The notes: a model not told the origin generated them from the letters alone. DNA of 64,000 nt from an uncultured Saccharospirillaceae bacterium (GCA_947499545.1 CANMOZ010000002.1:186001-250000); one strand, 5' to 3'; positions 1 through 8,600 are shown, counted from the first letter of the stretch. Numbers and translations are program-made.

Positions 1-249
1 AAGAGCTAATCTAAAAAGCGTTGTAATCAGCAAGACCGATGGGAAGGCCGAAAACTCAAGCGGCGTTGCAATGTACACCGCGAGCATCATGAGGATAACG
101 GCTACCCCCATGTTGGTGCCAATTAAAATATCCACCAATACCGTTGGTAAGGGCAATATCATCATGAAAACGACAGAGATCAGCAATACGGCAAGGATAA
201 TATCCTTTCGCTGACCTATGCGATTAAGACCGGTTAAAACTGCATTCAC
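1..249 (-). CDS. sctV: T3SS export gate SctV (YscV/LcrD), N-terminal part
   Basis: This is the first 83 codons of the large inner-membrane export-gate protein SctV; the rest lies beyond the left edge. The translation from a GTG at 249 begins [16 protein letters not shown] and then gives hydrophobic segments with the family hallmarks [15 protein letters not shown] and [20 protein letters not shown], typical of the LcrD/FlhA N-terminal membrane domain. SctV forms a nonamer whose cytoplasmic ring hands substrates to the export channel. The start lies 5 nt after the stop of sctY, so it is the next gene of the leftward operon. The order sctX-sctY-sctV is that of Yersinia and Pseudomonas. The GTG start is inferred from position and homology. 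Confidence 0.93.
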   Translation of the reverse strand, partial: MNAVLTGLNRIGQRKDIILAVLLISVVFMMILPLPTVLVDILIGTNMGVAVILMMLAVYIATPLEFSAFPSVLLITTLFRLAL

Positions 250-254
250 GATCA

Positions 255-644
255 CTACCCTCGAGCTTGACCATCATCAATCACCCCAGAGGTAAGCGAT
301 GATTGAAGTGTTAAAAATGTTTGATACGTTGTTCGGGCTTCTTCCTGTCGACCTTCTGCCCACAAAGCACGACTGAGGCAAAGTGTTAACTGAGGATCTT
401 GCTTCCATTTGGGAGATTGCATGAGAGATTCACACAGTTGAATGGCCTCAGCACTTCTACCTGCTTTTAAGGCACTCACCGTTAATCCAGGAAGCACGCG
501 GTCTTGATCGGGTTCGATGGCGACCAGTGCTTGGAACAGTTGATAGGCCTCTTGAAACCGCCCGCATTGCAGCAATAAAAAAGCTTGTGCTTGCAAGGTT
601 GAGCGTTCTTGCTCGGTAAAAGGGCTTGAGGGTAATTCTGTCAT
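255..644 (-). CDS. sctY: T3SS chaperone SctY (YscY/Pcr4-like), TPR protein
   Basis: This 129-aa cytoplasmic protein shows helical TPR-type repeats (residues about 15-120, e.g. [20 protein letters not shown] and [15 protein letters not shown]). YscY is the chaperone of YscX and the pair binds YscV. The call rests on both the TPR character and the position directly between sctX and sctV, exactly as in ysc and psc loci. Its ATG overlaps the sctX stop by 4 nt, suggesting coupled translation. Sequence alone would only say TPR protein; the context makes the assignment firm. Confidence 0.85.
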   Translation of the reverse strand: MTELPSSPFTEQERSTLQAQAFLLLQCGRFQEAYQLFQALVAIEPDQDRVLPGLTVSALKAGRSAEAIQLCESLMQSPKWKQDPQLTLCLSRALWAEGRQEEARTTYQTFLTLQSSLTSGVIDDGQARG

Positions 645-1003
645 GCTTTTAACAATAACCCCGCGAATAATGCTAAATGATGCTGATACTCTGCCCCTTG
701 GCTTAACAATTGACCAGCCGCTTGGCAGTCAGCAGAGGGCATTGCATTTAATTTGTGCATTACTTTTTGCAATGTTGATTGATAGCGCTGAGGCTGTAAC
801 CATTCAGAATACAAATGGGTTGGCTTCGCTAAATCCACTAAGTGAGTATCAATAGGTTGAAGCTGGAAATTGTTTTCAAGCGCGCTTTCTACAGGCTTAC
901 CCAAAGGCGATGACGGTGCCTTATGTTTGAAAAGCTCAAGTTCGTCAGCTTGATAGTCGCTGACGGATTCTAAGCCTATTTGAAGACTGCGAGATGAAAT
1001 CAT
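641..1003 (-). CDS. sctX: T3SS export component SctX (YscX/Pcr3-like)
   Basis: This 120-aa protein lies between the SycN-like and YscY-like genes. YscX is an early-exported component found only in Ysc-family systems; it needs YscY as chaperone and contacts YscV. The size and the C-terminal helical stretch (YQSTLQKVMHKLNAM to the end) fit the family. The N-terminus (MISSRSLQIGLESVSDYQAD) is polar and unstructured, as expected of a T3SS-exported protein. Start and stop overlap both neighbours by 4 nt. Identification is mostly by synteny. Confidence 0.8.
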   Translation of the reverse strand: MISSRSLQIGLESVSDYQADELELFKHKAPSSPLGKPVESALENNFQLQPIDTHLVDLAKPTHLYSEWLQPQRYQSTLQKVMHKLNAMPSADCQAAGQLLSQGAEYQHHLALFAGLLLKA

Positions 1004-1359
1004 AATCGGCTTACCTCAGCGTGTACTTGATGCATGCGTTCAAATACAGAGTCTAAGTTAGGCGCATTCACGGCATCAGCATTTAAAAAGGTGGCAATAC
1101 AATAAGCACCTTCTTGGGTGACAAAGGCTTGGAAAAAACAATCACGAGTGTCTAGGTTTTCAAGCTGCCTAGAAAAGTGTTCTTCGAGAGTCGGATGGGT
1201 AGGACCAAGCTCAAGCAAAAACCACAACCGATCACCCTGCAAAAACAATTGTAAGCGATTAGCAGCAGACAACTGCATTTCCATGCCGGAGTCTGAAACA
1301 TTGGGAACCTGCGCAAGGCCCATTTGCTGTTGACAATAAGCTATTACTTGATCATTCAC
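1000..1359 (-). CDS. T3SS chaperone SycN-like (Pcr2)
   Basis: This protein of about 119 aa has the size and alpha/beta makeup of class I T3SS chaperones (a beta-rich core such as RLQLFLQGDRLWFLLEL and helical ends). In Yersinia SycN with YscB binds the gatekeeper YopN; here the gene follows the YopN- and TyeA-like genes as expected. The start is ambiguous: a GTG at 1359 lies inside the end of tyeA, and an in-frame TTG at 1368 has a better purine-rich GAGGAAGAAG ribosome site. The stop overlaps the sctX start. A YscB-like partner is not visible in the window. Confidence 0.75.
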   Translation of the reverse strand: MNDQVIAYCQQQMGLAQVPNVSDSGMEMQLSAANRLQLFLQGDRLWFLLELGPTHPTLEEHFSRQLENLDTRDCFFQAFVTQEGAYCIATFLNADAVNAPNLDSVFERMHQVHAEVSRL

Positions 1360-1687
1360 CGCTTGCAAGTTCTTCTTCCTCTTGGTCGATGTGTGAATCC
1401 AGTAACTCTTGGCTTATGCTAATCCAATGTTGGCGTTGCTCTAAGTCGCTGAATAAAGCTTCAGGTAAATGTCGAATGAACTGTAAAAATTCACGCAAAA
1501 AAGCAATTTTGTCTTGAGTCGAGTTCACCCCGTGGTAAGACATCAACTGCTCAATTTGCTGCGCGTTAATCCAGCGCTGTTCGCATAGGTCTAAAATTTC
1601 CAGTAAAAATGCATCAGAGTCATCAACCGCAGGCGTTTCATGGGAAAGCGATTGAGTTTGACTGGGCACTTGTGAAAAGGCGGTCAT
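1352..1687 (-). CDS. tyeA: T3SS gatekeeper subunit TyeA-like (Pcr1)
   Basis: This 111-aa protein shows the TyeA pattern in its C-terminal 80 residues: FLLEILDLCEQRWINAQQIEQLM then HYHGV-type and ISISQELLDSHIDQEEE segments. TyeA binds the C-terminus of YopN and keeps effector export shut until contact with a host cell. It is a separate gene here, whereas some systems fuse it to SctW. The ATG overlaps the end of sctW by 4 nt, consistent with stoichiometric production. Confidence 0.85.
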   Translation of the reverse strand: MTAFSQVPSQTQSLSHETPAVDDSDAFLLEILDLCEQRWINAQQIEQLMSYHGVNSTQDKIAFLREFLQFIRHLPEALFSDLEQRQHWISISQELLDSHIDQEEEELASGE

Positions 1688-2616
1688 GCATGATTACCTG
1701 TTGTCTCGTCTTCGTCTTCGTCTTCGTCTTCGTCTGAGTGTTGGCGCTGACCCTTGGACGCTTCAGACTTGCGTTGTTTACGATTGCGTTTGAGCTTTTC
1801 GAATAAACTATCCGAGAGGCTTAAGGCTGAACGCAATTTTCTCAAAACCCCTAGGTCTTGAGCAATGGCTGCTAGTTGAGATTTTGGCAATGAAGACGAT
1901 TGGCTATTTAAATCAGCTGCAAGCCCTTGTTCTAGAAAACGAATAGCAACGCCTAATTTGGCTTGACCAAATTGACGTAACAGGTATTTTGCAGCGTTGC
2001 GCACGCCAGAGAAGTCGAGCACGTTATCACGATATTGATCACGTAGTGATTGAGTGCTACCCAACTCTTTAAATTCATGAGCCGTCTTGGAGACATTCAG
2101 CCCGGCACGAATCTGGGAGCCTTTTTCACTTTCAAGTTGAGCGAGTGCGGCATCAATGGTGGCGATTAAACCTGGAAAATTACCTTGCCTCTGGATATAT
2201 TCGCGTGCGTATTTTAAAGCAACATATTGATGAGAGACCTCTCCAGAAAAGGATTCGAGGTGAGAAAGCATTTGTTGTGCGCTTGTAAAAGAGCGCTGTA
2301 AAAACGTCTGTGCAAAGGCGTTTAAACGATCGGTGCTTTTAAGATCCGGTACCTGGTTTAGGTATTTCTGAGCAATTTTATAGAGATTCCAATCAACGCC
2401 TGAACCATCGCTTGCTTTACGTTTACTTAACGATTTTTCCATACGTTCGCTGGCAGCGAAGCTTAATTCCTCTGCGGCGTCTGCAACGGCTGCTGTCAGA
2501 TTCGTTACGACAATTGGGCTTCCGCGAAGCTGCCCAGACTGAGCGGTGCTGGTAGCAACGGCTTGCTCTGAAAGGGGAAGTGAGTGAGTCGACGCACCAA
2601 CGCGAGGATTATCCAT
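1684..2616 (-). CDS. sctW: T3SS gatekeeper SctW (YopN/PopN-like)
   Basis: This HrpJ/YopN-family gatekeeper (310 aa from the chosen start) blocks effector secretion together with TyeA. The N-terminal third is Ser/Thr/Ala-rich and probably holds the export signal. Residues about 50-80 (DAAEELSFAASERMEKSLSKRK) match the chaperone-binding region of YopN, and the helical core carries the conserved LRDQYRDNVLDFSG segment. I chose ATG 2616 because AGAGAGG stands 8 nt upstream; an ATG at 2646 is also open but has only a poor site. The C-terminus is odd: a run of Asp-Glu dipeptides coded by a hexanucleotide repeat, then TTGNHA. First gene of the leftward operon. Confidence 0.9.
   Translation of the reverse strand: MDNPRVGASTHSLPLSEQAVATSTAQSGQLRGSPIVVTNLTAAVADAAEELSFAASERMEKSLSKRKASDGSGVDWNLYKIAQKYLNQVPDLKSTDRLNAFAQTFLQRSFTSAQQMLSHLESFSGEVSHQYVALKYAREYIQRQGNFPGLIATIDAALAQLESEKGSQIRAGLNVSKTAHEFKELGSTQSLRDQYRDNVLDFSGVRNAAKYLLRQFGQAKLGVAIRFLEQGLAADLNSQSSSLPKSQLAAIAQDLGVLRKLRSALSLSDSLFEKLKRNRKQRKSEASKGQRQHSDEDEDEDEDETTGNHA
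1707..1735. repeat. Hexanucleotide repeat inside sctW
   Basis: The plus strand reads CGTCTT 4.8 times in perfect tandem. On the coding strand this gives alternating Asp and Glu codons near the end of sctW. Because the unit is 6 nt, copy-number change adds or removes Asp-Glu pairs without shifting the frame. Confidence 0.9.
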
Positions 2617-2713
2617 TAATGCAACCTCTCTAAGATATCGCGACATTTTAGGGGACTAACCCCCTATGAATTGGTGTTGCAGGTCACATTTTTTTAGTGA
2701 TGCCTGTCTCAAT

Positions 2714-2730
2714 TGGTTAAAATTTAACCA
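2714..2730. promoter_or_regulatory. Palindrome in the divergent T3SS promoter region
   Basis: TGGTTAAAATTTAACCA is a perfect palindrome of 8+1+8 nt. It lies between the divergent sctW and sctN genes, in an AT-rich stretch of about 200 bases that must hold both operon promoters. It could be an operator for a dimeric regulator. No regulator is known from this window and the role is inferred from position only. Confidence 0.4.
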
Positions 2731-2846
2731 TTAGCAGTTATTAGCTAAAAAAGTACGCCTTAAGGATTACCTTCATTTGCTCTATACCGGGGTAAAGTGA
2801 GACCCTTAGCAAGAAATTAAAAAGTCCGTTGTCCAGATGGGTGACT

Positions 2847-4157
2847 ATGTTTGAGCACACACTAACTTCAATTGCCCAAGGCATACATGAGACACGCCCG
2901 ATTCAGGTGCGAGGTCGAGTGACCCAGGTATCCGGTACTTTGATCAAAGCGGTGGTGCCGGGTGTTGAAGTCGGTGAAATTTGTGAGCTAAAGAACCCAA
3001 ATAACGGTCAACGGATTCCTGCAGAAGTGGTGGGTTTTCAGCATCAAGAAGCACTCCTAACACCTCTGGGTGATCTTATAGGCTTGTCTTCAGCAACCGA
3101 AGTGATTCCTTCAGGTCATGCCCATCAAATACCGGTCAGTGATGATATGCTTGGCCGAGTATTAGACGGACTTGGTAACCCGCTTGATGGTAAGCCTCTA
3201 CAACCGCAAACGTGGCTACCTGTGTATCGAGATGCCCCAGACCCTTTATCGCGTCAAATGATTCAAGAGCCTTTGCCTTTGGGGCTGAGAGTTTTGGATG
3301 GGATTTTGACCTGTGGTCAGGGGCAGCGTATGGGGATTTTCGCTGCTGCAGGTGTTGGAAAAAGTACCCTATTAGCTCAATTGGTTCGTCAGGCTGATGC
3401 GGATGTGATCGTATTGGGTTTGATTGGTGAGCGGGGCCGGGAGGTTCGTGAGTTTATAGAACGTGATCTGGGCCCGGAAGGCCTTGCCAAAGCAGTTGTA
3501 GTGGTCGCGACCTCTGATCGGCCTGCTATGGAGCGAGCGAAAGCCGCCTTGGTTTCTACGACCATTGCTGAACACTTTCGGGATCAAGGAAAACGGGTAT
3601 TGCTTCTCATGGATTCGGTGACCCGTTTGGCCCGAGCTCAACGCGAAATCGGTCTAGCTGCTGGTGAGCCTCCGACGAGGCGGGGCTATCCACCCTCGGT
3701 ATTTGCCATGTTGCCAAAATTGTTAGAACGAGCAGGGCAGGGAGCTTGTGGGTCCATTACAGCTTTTTACACCGTGCTGGTGGAAGGCGACGACATGAAC
3801 GAACCCATTGCGGATGAAGTCCGTTCAATTTTGGACGGTCACCTAGTGCTATCCCGTGAGCTGGCGGCTGCTGGCCACTTTCCGGCCATTGACGTGTTAA
3901 GGTCAACTAGCCGGGTAATGTCCCAAATCACGACGCCTGAGCATCGAGATGCCTCTGATAGAATTCGTCAATGGCTTTCAAAGCTTGAGGAAATTGACCT
4001 GTTAGTCAAAGTGGGAGAATATCAGTCCGGTGCTGACCCAGAGGCGGATCGAGCATTGGAAAAACGCCAAGCCGTTCAGCAGTACTTACGTCAGCCACCG
4101 CACGAATCCTGTGATTTCGACTCGGCACTGTCGCAGTTACTGGCGTTGTCACAGTAA
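2847..4157 (+). CDS. sctN: T3SS ATPase SctN (YscN)
   Basis: SctN is the hexameric ATPase at the cytoplasmic base of the injectisome; it strips chaperones and unfolds substrates. The 436-aa product has the beta-barrel domain ([21 protein letters not shown]), a Walker A loop [12 protein letters not shown], a Walker B segment RVLLLMDS and the F1/T3SS ATPase signature [15 protein letters not shown]. Similarity to YscN is high along the whole length. I chose ATG 2847 (MFEHTLTS) by alignment with YscN; an upstream in-frame TTG at 2829 and GTG at 2841 cannot be excluded. First gene of the rightward sctN-U operon. Confidence 0.97.
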   Translation: MFEHTLTSIAQGIHETRPIQVRGRVTQVSGTLIKAVVPGVEVGEICELKNPNNGQRIPAEVVGFQHQEALLTPLGDLIGLSSATEVIPSGHAHQIPVSDDMLGRVLDGLGNPLDGKPLQPQTWLPVYRDAPDPLSRQMIQEPLPLGLRVLDGILTCGQGQRMGIFAAAGVGKSTLLAQLVRQADADVIVLGLIGERGREVREFIERDLGPEGLAKAVVVVATSDRPAMERAKAALVSTTIAEHFRDQGKRVLLLMDSVTRLARAQREIGLAAGEPPTRRGYPPSVFAMLPKLLERAGQGACGSITAFYTVLVEGDDMNEPIADEVRSILDGHLVLSRELAAAGHFPAIDVLRSTSRVMSQITTPEHRDASDRIRQWLSKLEEIDLLVKVGEYQSGADPEADRALEKRQAVQQYLRQPPHESCDFDSALSQLLALSQ

Positions 4158-4185
4158 ATGTTTTATTGCATGTTGAAGTAATTCT

Positions 4186-4680
4186 ATGAAGTTAGCGCGT
4201 GAACATAAGGCCTTAGGGCAGCTCTTAGCGATTCGTGAGCGAAAAGTTCAGCGTGCTCAGCAATTACTGGTTGCAGAGCAAGTCGCTCTGACACGAGAAG
4301 AGAATCAACTTCGAAGCCTACAAAATGAGCATTTAGCTGCTCAACAAGATGCCAAGCGTCAAGAAAACGAGTGGTTTCAAGAAGCCGCCCTTAACCCGCT
4401 GACTTCCAACCAGCTTGAACAATTGTTAGCAAAGGTTGGGTTGTTACGTGATGCCGTTGCGGATAAAGCGAAAGCGGCTTTAGAGCAAGAGCAATCCGTT
4501 GAAAACCAAAAAGTGGCATTGCAAAAAGCTCAGCACGTTTTACAGCAAGCCAATCGAGAACTCGTTAAATTGGAACAGCTACAGAAAAAATCGACACTGG
4601 CTTTGGCTCGGTTGCAAGAGCAGAAAGAAAATGAAGCGATAGAAGAAATACCTGTTTATGCTGCGAGGGCTTTTTCATGA
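4186..4680 (+). CDS. sctO: T3SS central stalk protein SctO (YscO)
   Basis: This 164-aa, almost entirely alpha-helical coiled-coil protein is rich in Gln, Glu, Lys and Ala. YscO/FliJ-type proteins form an antiparallel coiled coil that sits in the ATPase ring like the gamma subunit of F1 and contacts SctV. Family assignment rests on this architecture plus the position between sctN and sctP. It starts 28 nt after sctN and its stop overlaps the sctP ATG by 4 nt. Confidence 0.88.
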   Translation: MKLAREHKALGQLLAIRERKVQRAQQLLVAEQVALTREENQLRSLQNEHLAAQQDAKRQENEWFQEAALNPLTSNQLEQLLAKVGLLRDAVADKAKAALEQEQSVENQKVALQKAQHVLQQANRELVKLEQLQKKSTLALARLQEQKENEAIEEIPVYAARAFS

Positions 4681-5828
4681 TCATCAAAGACGGCCCTTCT
4701 CACAACTCGTCATCTTTAGATGCGTTAAATCAACATCGCCCTGTTCTTTCAGAGTCTGAATCGAAAGCATTAAGCTCTGAAATGTCGCAGGTAACTCAGT
4801 CTTTTATTGGCTCATCCAAAGTGGGTCAGTTTTCTGATGCACCACAGCCACAGAGCACAGTATTACCCAACGCCTCTTTCATTCCTAAGGAAAGTGAGGG
4901 AGCAGTTTCTAAACTGGTTAAAACCGTTTTGGCATTTCCTCATGATCAAGCCTCAGATTTGTCGATGAGTACGCCAGATAAGAGCGCTAGCAACGATCAA
5001 TGCGTTACCCAAAAGGAAGAAGGTACACACTCAGATTCACTTTCTGAAGATGATAAAGAGACAATACAAAACACTCTGTTAGAAACTGAACGACAGGCAA
5101 ATGCAAAAGAGTCGACAGGCCCTGTACACTCAGCTTCTGAGCAAAGCTCACAACCTGCTTCGCTTCGGCATGAAATGGCCAGTGTTCATCGAAATAAAAC
5201 AGATTCATTAGTGTCGCAAGTTGCATCAACTGTACTGAGCTCCAGTAAAGCTTCAGGATCACCAAAACCCACATCAACCGAGTTGACCTCTGCTGATCAG
5301 ACTAATGTTACCAGTAAGGCGGAATCGAAAGAGCCCCAATTAAAACAGGTAAAAATTGAGACGGTAGATTTGGGTCAATTAGATCAACGAGCGTTGGGAC
5401 TTAATTCCAGAGTTTCAATTCAGTCGATGGAACCAGTGCCCCGTAGCCAACAAATACAGATTATTGCTCATCATCTGAGCCAGTATTTAATGGCACAACC
5501 AACCAACACAGAAGTCGCTCATCAACTGCGTATCCCGCTGAATATTCCCGGAGGGGGAGAGTTGATTGCTCAATTGAAAGGCTCCTCCTTAATGCTCGAT
5601 GTTCGGGGAGGGCCTGAAGCTGCAGCATGGATGGCCATGAACATCAGTGCTCTGCAAGCTAAGCTGAAACATTTAGGCTTTACCATCAACTGGGTGCAGG
5701 GTACTTCGTTCGAGCCATACACAATGGGAGAAATGCGTTTTACGACGCCTCATACCCTTATGGCTCAGATGGGTCGGCGTAAAAATACGCCTGGTTCGAA
5801 TCAAAAGCCTTTAGATGAAGATTCTTAA
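4677..5828 (+). CDS. sctP: T3SS needle-length regulator SctP (YscP)
   Basis: This 383-aa protein has a long, low-complexity N-terminal two thirds rich in Ser, Thr, Gln and Lys. It ends in a folded C-terminal domain (about residues 250-360) with LRIPLNIPGGGELIAQLKG and LDVRGGPEAAAWM, the substrate-specificity-switch (T3S4) region. YscP measures needle length and triggers the switch in SctU from needle to translocator export. The disordered ruler region evolves fast, so only the C-terminus is recognisable. Overlaps sctO by 4 nt; sctQ begins 3 nt after its stop. Confidence 0.88.
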   Translation: MIIKDGPSHNSSSLDALNQHRPVLSESESKALSSEMSQVTQSFIGSSKVGQFSDAPQPQSTVLPNASFIPKESEGAVSKLVKTVLAFPHDQASDLSMSTPDKSASNDQCVTQKEEGTHSDSLSEDDKETIQNTLLETERQANAKESTGPVHSASEQSSQPASLRHEMASVHRNKTDSLVSQVASTVLSSSKASGSPKPTSTELTSADQTNVTSKAESKEPQLKQVKIETVDLGQLDQRALGLNSRVSIQSMEPVPRSQQIQIIAHHLSQYLMAQPTNTEVAHQLRIPLNIPGGGELIAQLKGSSLMLDVRGGPEAAAWMAMNISALQAKLKHLGFTINWVQGTSFEPYTMGEMRFTTPHTLMAQMGRRKNTPGSNQKPLDEDS

Positions 5829-5831
5829 CGA

Positions 5832-6854
5832 ATGTCTGAACACGCCATTTCGGCCTTGCCGTTGAAAGCCATATCTTTAGAAAGCGCTGATCTGAGTCGC
5901 TTATTGAGCCAGTTAGAACCGAGTGTGCAACTGGGGGAGCTTGGGCTGGCATTAAGCTTGGCCACGCCTAATATGCAAGAGCATGTTGTCGTCACGCTTT
6001 CTTTGCCTGCGACCGCTATGGAAGCTGAGCGACCTATGCGCTGCCGTATTCCTCTTGATCAGGCCATGCAGTGGTTTTCCATTTGGCTGCAGGGTGCTGA
6101 CGTAGAAGCCTTGCCAAGGGCGCTGTTGGAAACCTTATTGGCGGAGCGTTATGTTGAGCAAGGGGAGCCTTTAAAAAGTTTATTAGGTGATTCTGCTCGG
6201 TGGTTGAGCTGCCGCTTTGAGGCTCTATGTTCCTCAGAAGAAGATTGGATCAAGCTTTCGACGGCAATCCCAGGAACGGCTAATCCCTTGGATATTTGGG
6301 TGGAATCTGGGGCTAAACACTTTTTAGCTCGTTGGCCAAAAGTACCGCCATCTTTACCGAGTGGTAACGCTCATGTGACAACGTTGATCGGTCAAACTCG
6401 ACTGGATGTTTGGGAATACAGCCGCCTAGCCGTCGGGGATGTTGTATTTTTAGATCAAAGTTTGGTGTCGCAAGGTGTGGTTGCCATTAAAATTAATGGC
6501 AAGGAGTGCTGGAAAGGCAGCTTTGAAGGACGCCAGATAACCTGTATAGAACCCTTAATGAGTACCATGCTTGACCAAGAGGATGTTATGGCAGCGGATA
6601 TCGAAGAGATACCAGTGGATTTGGCTTTTGAAATTGGCTCGATACGGTTAAGCTTGGCCGAAGTGGCTAATTTGAATTCGGGTTACGTGTTTGAGTTGGC
6701 AGATACCACGGATCAACCAGTGAAAGTAAGGGTGGGTGATCAATTGGTTGGTCGAGGTGAGTTGGTTAGCCTGAATGATAAACTGGGTGTCCGTTTGACT
6801 CAGTGGCAGGGCACGGACTCCGGTGAGTTGACAGAAGAAGCGCCAATCGAATAA
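5832..6854 (+). CDS. sctQ: T3SS cytoplasmic sorting-platform protein SctQ (YscQ)
   Basis: This 340-aa protein has a variable N-terminal region, a middle SPOA domain and a C-terminal SPOA (FliN/surface presentation of antigens) domain. The C-terminal one (about residues 258-328) shows IPVDLAFEIGSIRLSLAEVANLNSGYV, then VKVRVGDQLVGRGELVSLNDKLGVRL. SctQ builds the cytoplasmic pods that dock substrate-chaperone complexes. It is followed by sctR in the usual order. An internal in-frame start at 6588 is described separately. Confidence 0.93.
   Translation: MSEHAISALPLKAISLESADLSRLLSQLEPSVQLGELGLALSLATPNMQEHVVVTLSLPATAMEAERPMRCRIPLDQAMQWFSIWLQGADVEALPRALLETLLAERYVEQGEPLKSLLGDSARWLSCRFEALCSSEEDWIKLSTAIPGTANPLDIWVESGAKHFLARWPKVPPSLPSGNAHVTTLIGQTRLDVWEYSRLAVGDVVFLDQSLVSQGVVAIKINGKECWKGSFEGRQITCIEPLMSTMLDQEDVMAADIEEIPVDLAFEIGSIRLSLAEVANLNSGYVFELADTTDQPVKVRVGDQLVGRGELVSLNDKLGVRLTQWQGTDSGELTEEAPIE
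6588..6854 (+). CDS. Predicted separate C-terminal product of sctQ (SctQ-C)
   Basis: An in-frame ATG at 6588 (codon 253 of sctQ) is preceded by AGAGGA with 4-5 nt spacing, a stronger ribosome site than that of most genes here. It would yield an 88-aa protein consisting almost exactly of the C-terminal SPOA domain. In Yersinia, Salmonella SPI-1/SPI-2 and Shigella the sctQ homologue is known to give such a short product by internal initiation, and it associates with full-length SctQ. The site is seen in the sequence; its use is inferred. Confidence 0.7.
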   Translation: MAADIEEIPVDLAFEIGSIRLSLAEVANLNSGYVFELADTTDQPVKVRVGDQLVGRGELVSLNDKLGVRLTQWQGTDSGELTEEAPIE

Positions 6855-6876
6855 ATCAATAGGATTGAATCCCGTT

Positions 6877-7533
6877 ATGGTGGAACTCCCAGATGAAGTC
6901 TCGCTGATCGTAGGATTAGCGATGCTGGCCTTGGTCCCCTTCATTGCCGTGATGGCGACATCTTTTATCAAGTTAGCGGTCGTCTTTTCTTTGCTGCGGA
7001 ACGCATTAGGGGTTCAGCAAATTCCCCCTAATATGGCCATCTATGGGCTTTGTATCATTCTGACTCTATACATCATGGCGCCTGTTGGATTTGCGATTTC
7101 TGATTACATAGATCGCAATAATGTTCGTTTATCCGAACCCGATAGTATTGAGTCGTTAATGGGAGAGGGGTTAAACCCTTATCGAGAATTCCTAAAAACC
7201 CACATTCGTGAAAACGAGCAAACCTTTTTTCAAGAGACCGCCCGTACATTGTGGCCTGCAAAATATCACACTCGCATTGATAGTGATAGCTTACTTATTT
7301 TGCTGCCCGCGTTTACCATCAGTGAGTTAACACGAGCCTTTGAAATAGGGTTTTTGATTTACTTGCCCTTCATCATTATTGATCTCATAGTGTCTAATAT
7401 CTTGTTGGCTATGGGGATGATGATGGTGTCGCCGATGACGATCTCGTTGCCTTTTAAATTGTTGTTATTCGTCTTGTTGGATGGATGGACAAAGTTAACG
7501 CATGGTCTGGTCAGCAGTTATGGGGTGACCTAG
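6877..7533 (+). CDS. sctR: T3SS export apparatus protein SctR (YscR)
   Basis: This 218-aa inner-membrane protein of the FliP/SctR family is part of the R5S4T1 entry portal. The product begins MVELPDEVSLIVGLAM and carries the near-invariant VMATSFIKLAVVFSLLRNALGVQQIPPNM, SDSLLILLPAFTISELTRAFEIGFLIYLPF and MGMMMVSPMTISLPFK segments. ATG 6877 was chosen by alignment with YscR; an in-frame TTG at 6865 directly abuts the AGGA and is unlikely. The stop is directly followed by the sctS ATG. Confidence 0.97.
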   Translation: MVELPDEVSLIVGLAMLALVPFIAVMATSFIKLAVVFSLLRNALGVQQIPPNMAIYGLCIILTLYIMAPVGFAISDYIDRNNVRLSEPDSIESLMGEGLNPYREFLKTHIRENEQTFFQETARTLWPAKYHTRIDSDSLLILLPAFTISELTRAFEIGFLIYLPFIIIDLIVSNILLAMGMMMVSPMTISLPFKLLLFVLLDGWTKLTHGLVSSYGVT

Positions 7534-7800
7534 ATGGATACATCCGATATTTTGCAATTCACTTCGCAAGCTCTGACCCTGGTGCTTGTTTTATCCTTGC
7601 CTCCAATTTTGGCGGCTTCCATTGTGGGGACGTTGGTATCCTTGCTTCAGGCGTTGACGCAAGTGCAAGAGCAAACGCTCTCGTTCGTGATCAAATTAGT
7701 TGCTGTGATCATAGCGTTATTTGCAACGGCCAGCTGGCTTGGCAGTGAACTGTATCAGTACAGCATGCTTGTATTTGATCAAATCACCGAGATCCCTTAG
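7534..7800 (+). CDS. sctS: T3SS export apparatus protein SctS (YscS)
   Basis: This 88-aa protein consists of a helical hairpin with two hydrophobic segments (about residues 10-38 and 50-72). It has the family core LPPILAASIVGTLVSLLQALTQVQEQTLSF. SctS/FliQ wraps around the SctR pentamer in the export gate. It starts immediately after the sctR stop, with no spacer, and is followed 5 nt later by sctT. Confidence 0.96.
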   Translation: MDTSDILQFTSQALTLVLVLSLPPILAASIVGTLVSLLQALTQVQEQTLSFVIKLVAVIIALFATASWLGSELYQYSMLVFDQITEIP

Positions 7801-7805
7801 CTCTC

Positions 7806-8600
7806 ATGAGTGATGTTAAGCTTCTCATCTTGCAATTGACACTAACCTTACCCAGGTTATTGGGATGCTTCGTTGCTTTACCCGTTCTTAATAAAAAAAT
7901 TCTGGGCGGTACCTTAGTACGCAATGGTGTTGTTTTCTCCATGGCGATATTTTTGTTCCCCTTGGTTTCGCAACAAGCTTGGCCACAAGAAGAAGTCAGT
8001 GGGTTTTGGGTGATGGGTATTCTAGCGAAAGAAGCTCTTTTAGGGCTTTTTATTGGGTTTGTTGCCTCCATTCCTTTTTGGGCGATTGAAACCACCGGTT
8101 TTTTTATTGATAACCAACGTGGCGCGACCATGGCCAGTTCTTACAATTTAGCGATGTCGGAGCAAACCAGCCCTATTGGTTTACTGCTCTCCCAGTTGTT
8201 AATCACGCTTTTCTTTGTTGGAGCAACCTTCCTGGGGTTTATGGGCGGGGTTTTTAAAAGCTACATCACTTGGCCTGTAACGGAATTTTTCCCGAAAATC
8301 AGTATGGATTGGGTGCAGTTCTTTTACGACCAGTTTGCTCACCTACTGGTGATGGTAGTGTTGATGTCAGCGCCCATTGTGATTGCTATGTTTTTAGCAG
8401 AATTTGCGTTGGCTATTGCGAGTCGGTCAGCCCCTCAATTGAACGTTTTTTTCTTGGCCATGCCTATTAAGAGCGGCATTGCGTCTTTTTTATTAATTTT
8501 CTATGTCGCTATTCTTGTGGAGTTTTTTGATAAGGAGTTAGTCCAGTTGGCCCTAATTCCTTTTCAGTTAGACCCTCTGCTAAGAGGTTCTGGTCCATGA
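7806..8600 (+). CDS. sctT: T3SS export apparatus protein SctT (YscT)
   Basis: This 264-aa polytopic membrane protein of the SctT/FliR family completes the export portal. About six hydrophobic helices are visible. Motifs include LTLPRLLGCFVALPVLNKKILGG near the N-terminus and the conserved GFFIDNQRGATMASSYN loop at about residues 97-113. The stop overlaps the sctU ATG by 4 nt. Confidence 0.96.
   Translation: MSDVKLLILQLTLTLPRLLGCFVALPVLNKKILGGTLVRNGVVFSMAIFLFPLVSQQAWPQEEVSGFWVMGILAKEALLGLFIGFVASIPFWAIETTGFFIDNQRGATMASSYNLAMSEQTSPIGLLLSQLLITLFFVGATFLGFMGGVFKSYITWPVTEFFPKISMDWVQFFYDQFAHLLVMVVLMSAPIVIAMFLAEFALAIASRSAPQLNVFFLAMPIKSGIASFLLIFYVAILVEFFDKELVQLALIPFQLDPLLRGSGP

Noticed and set aside
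2650-2790. ExsA/LcrF-type activator boxes
   Set aside because: A-rich runs with GnC-like and TGnnA-like pieces exist on both strands, but their spacing does not fit the known consensus.
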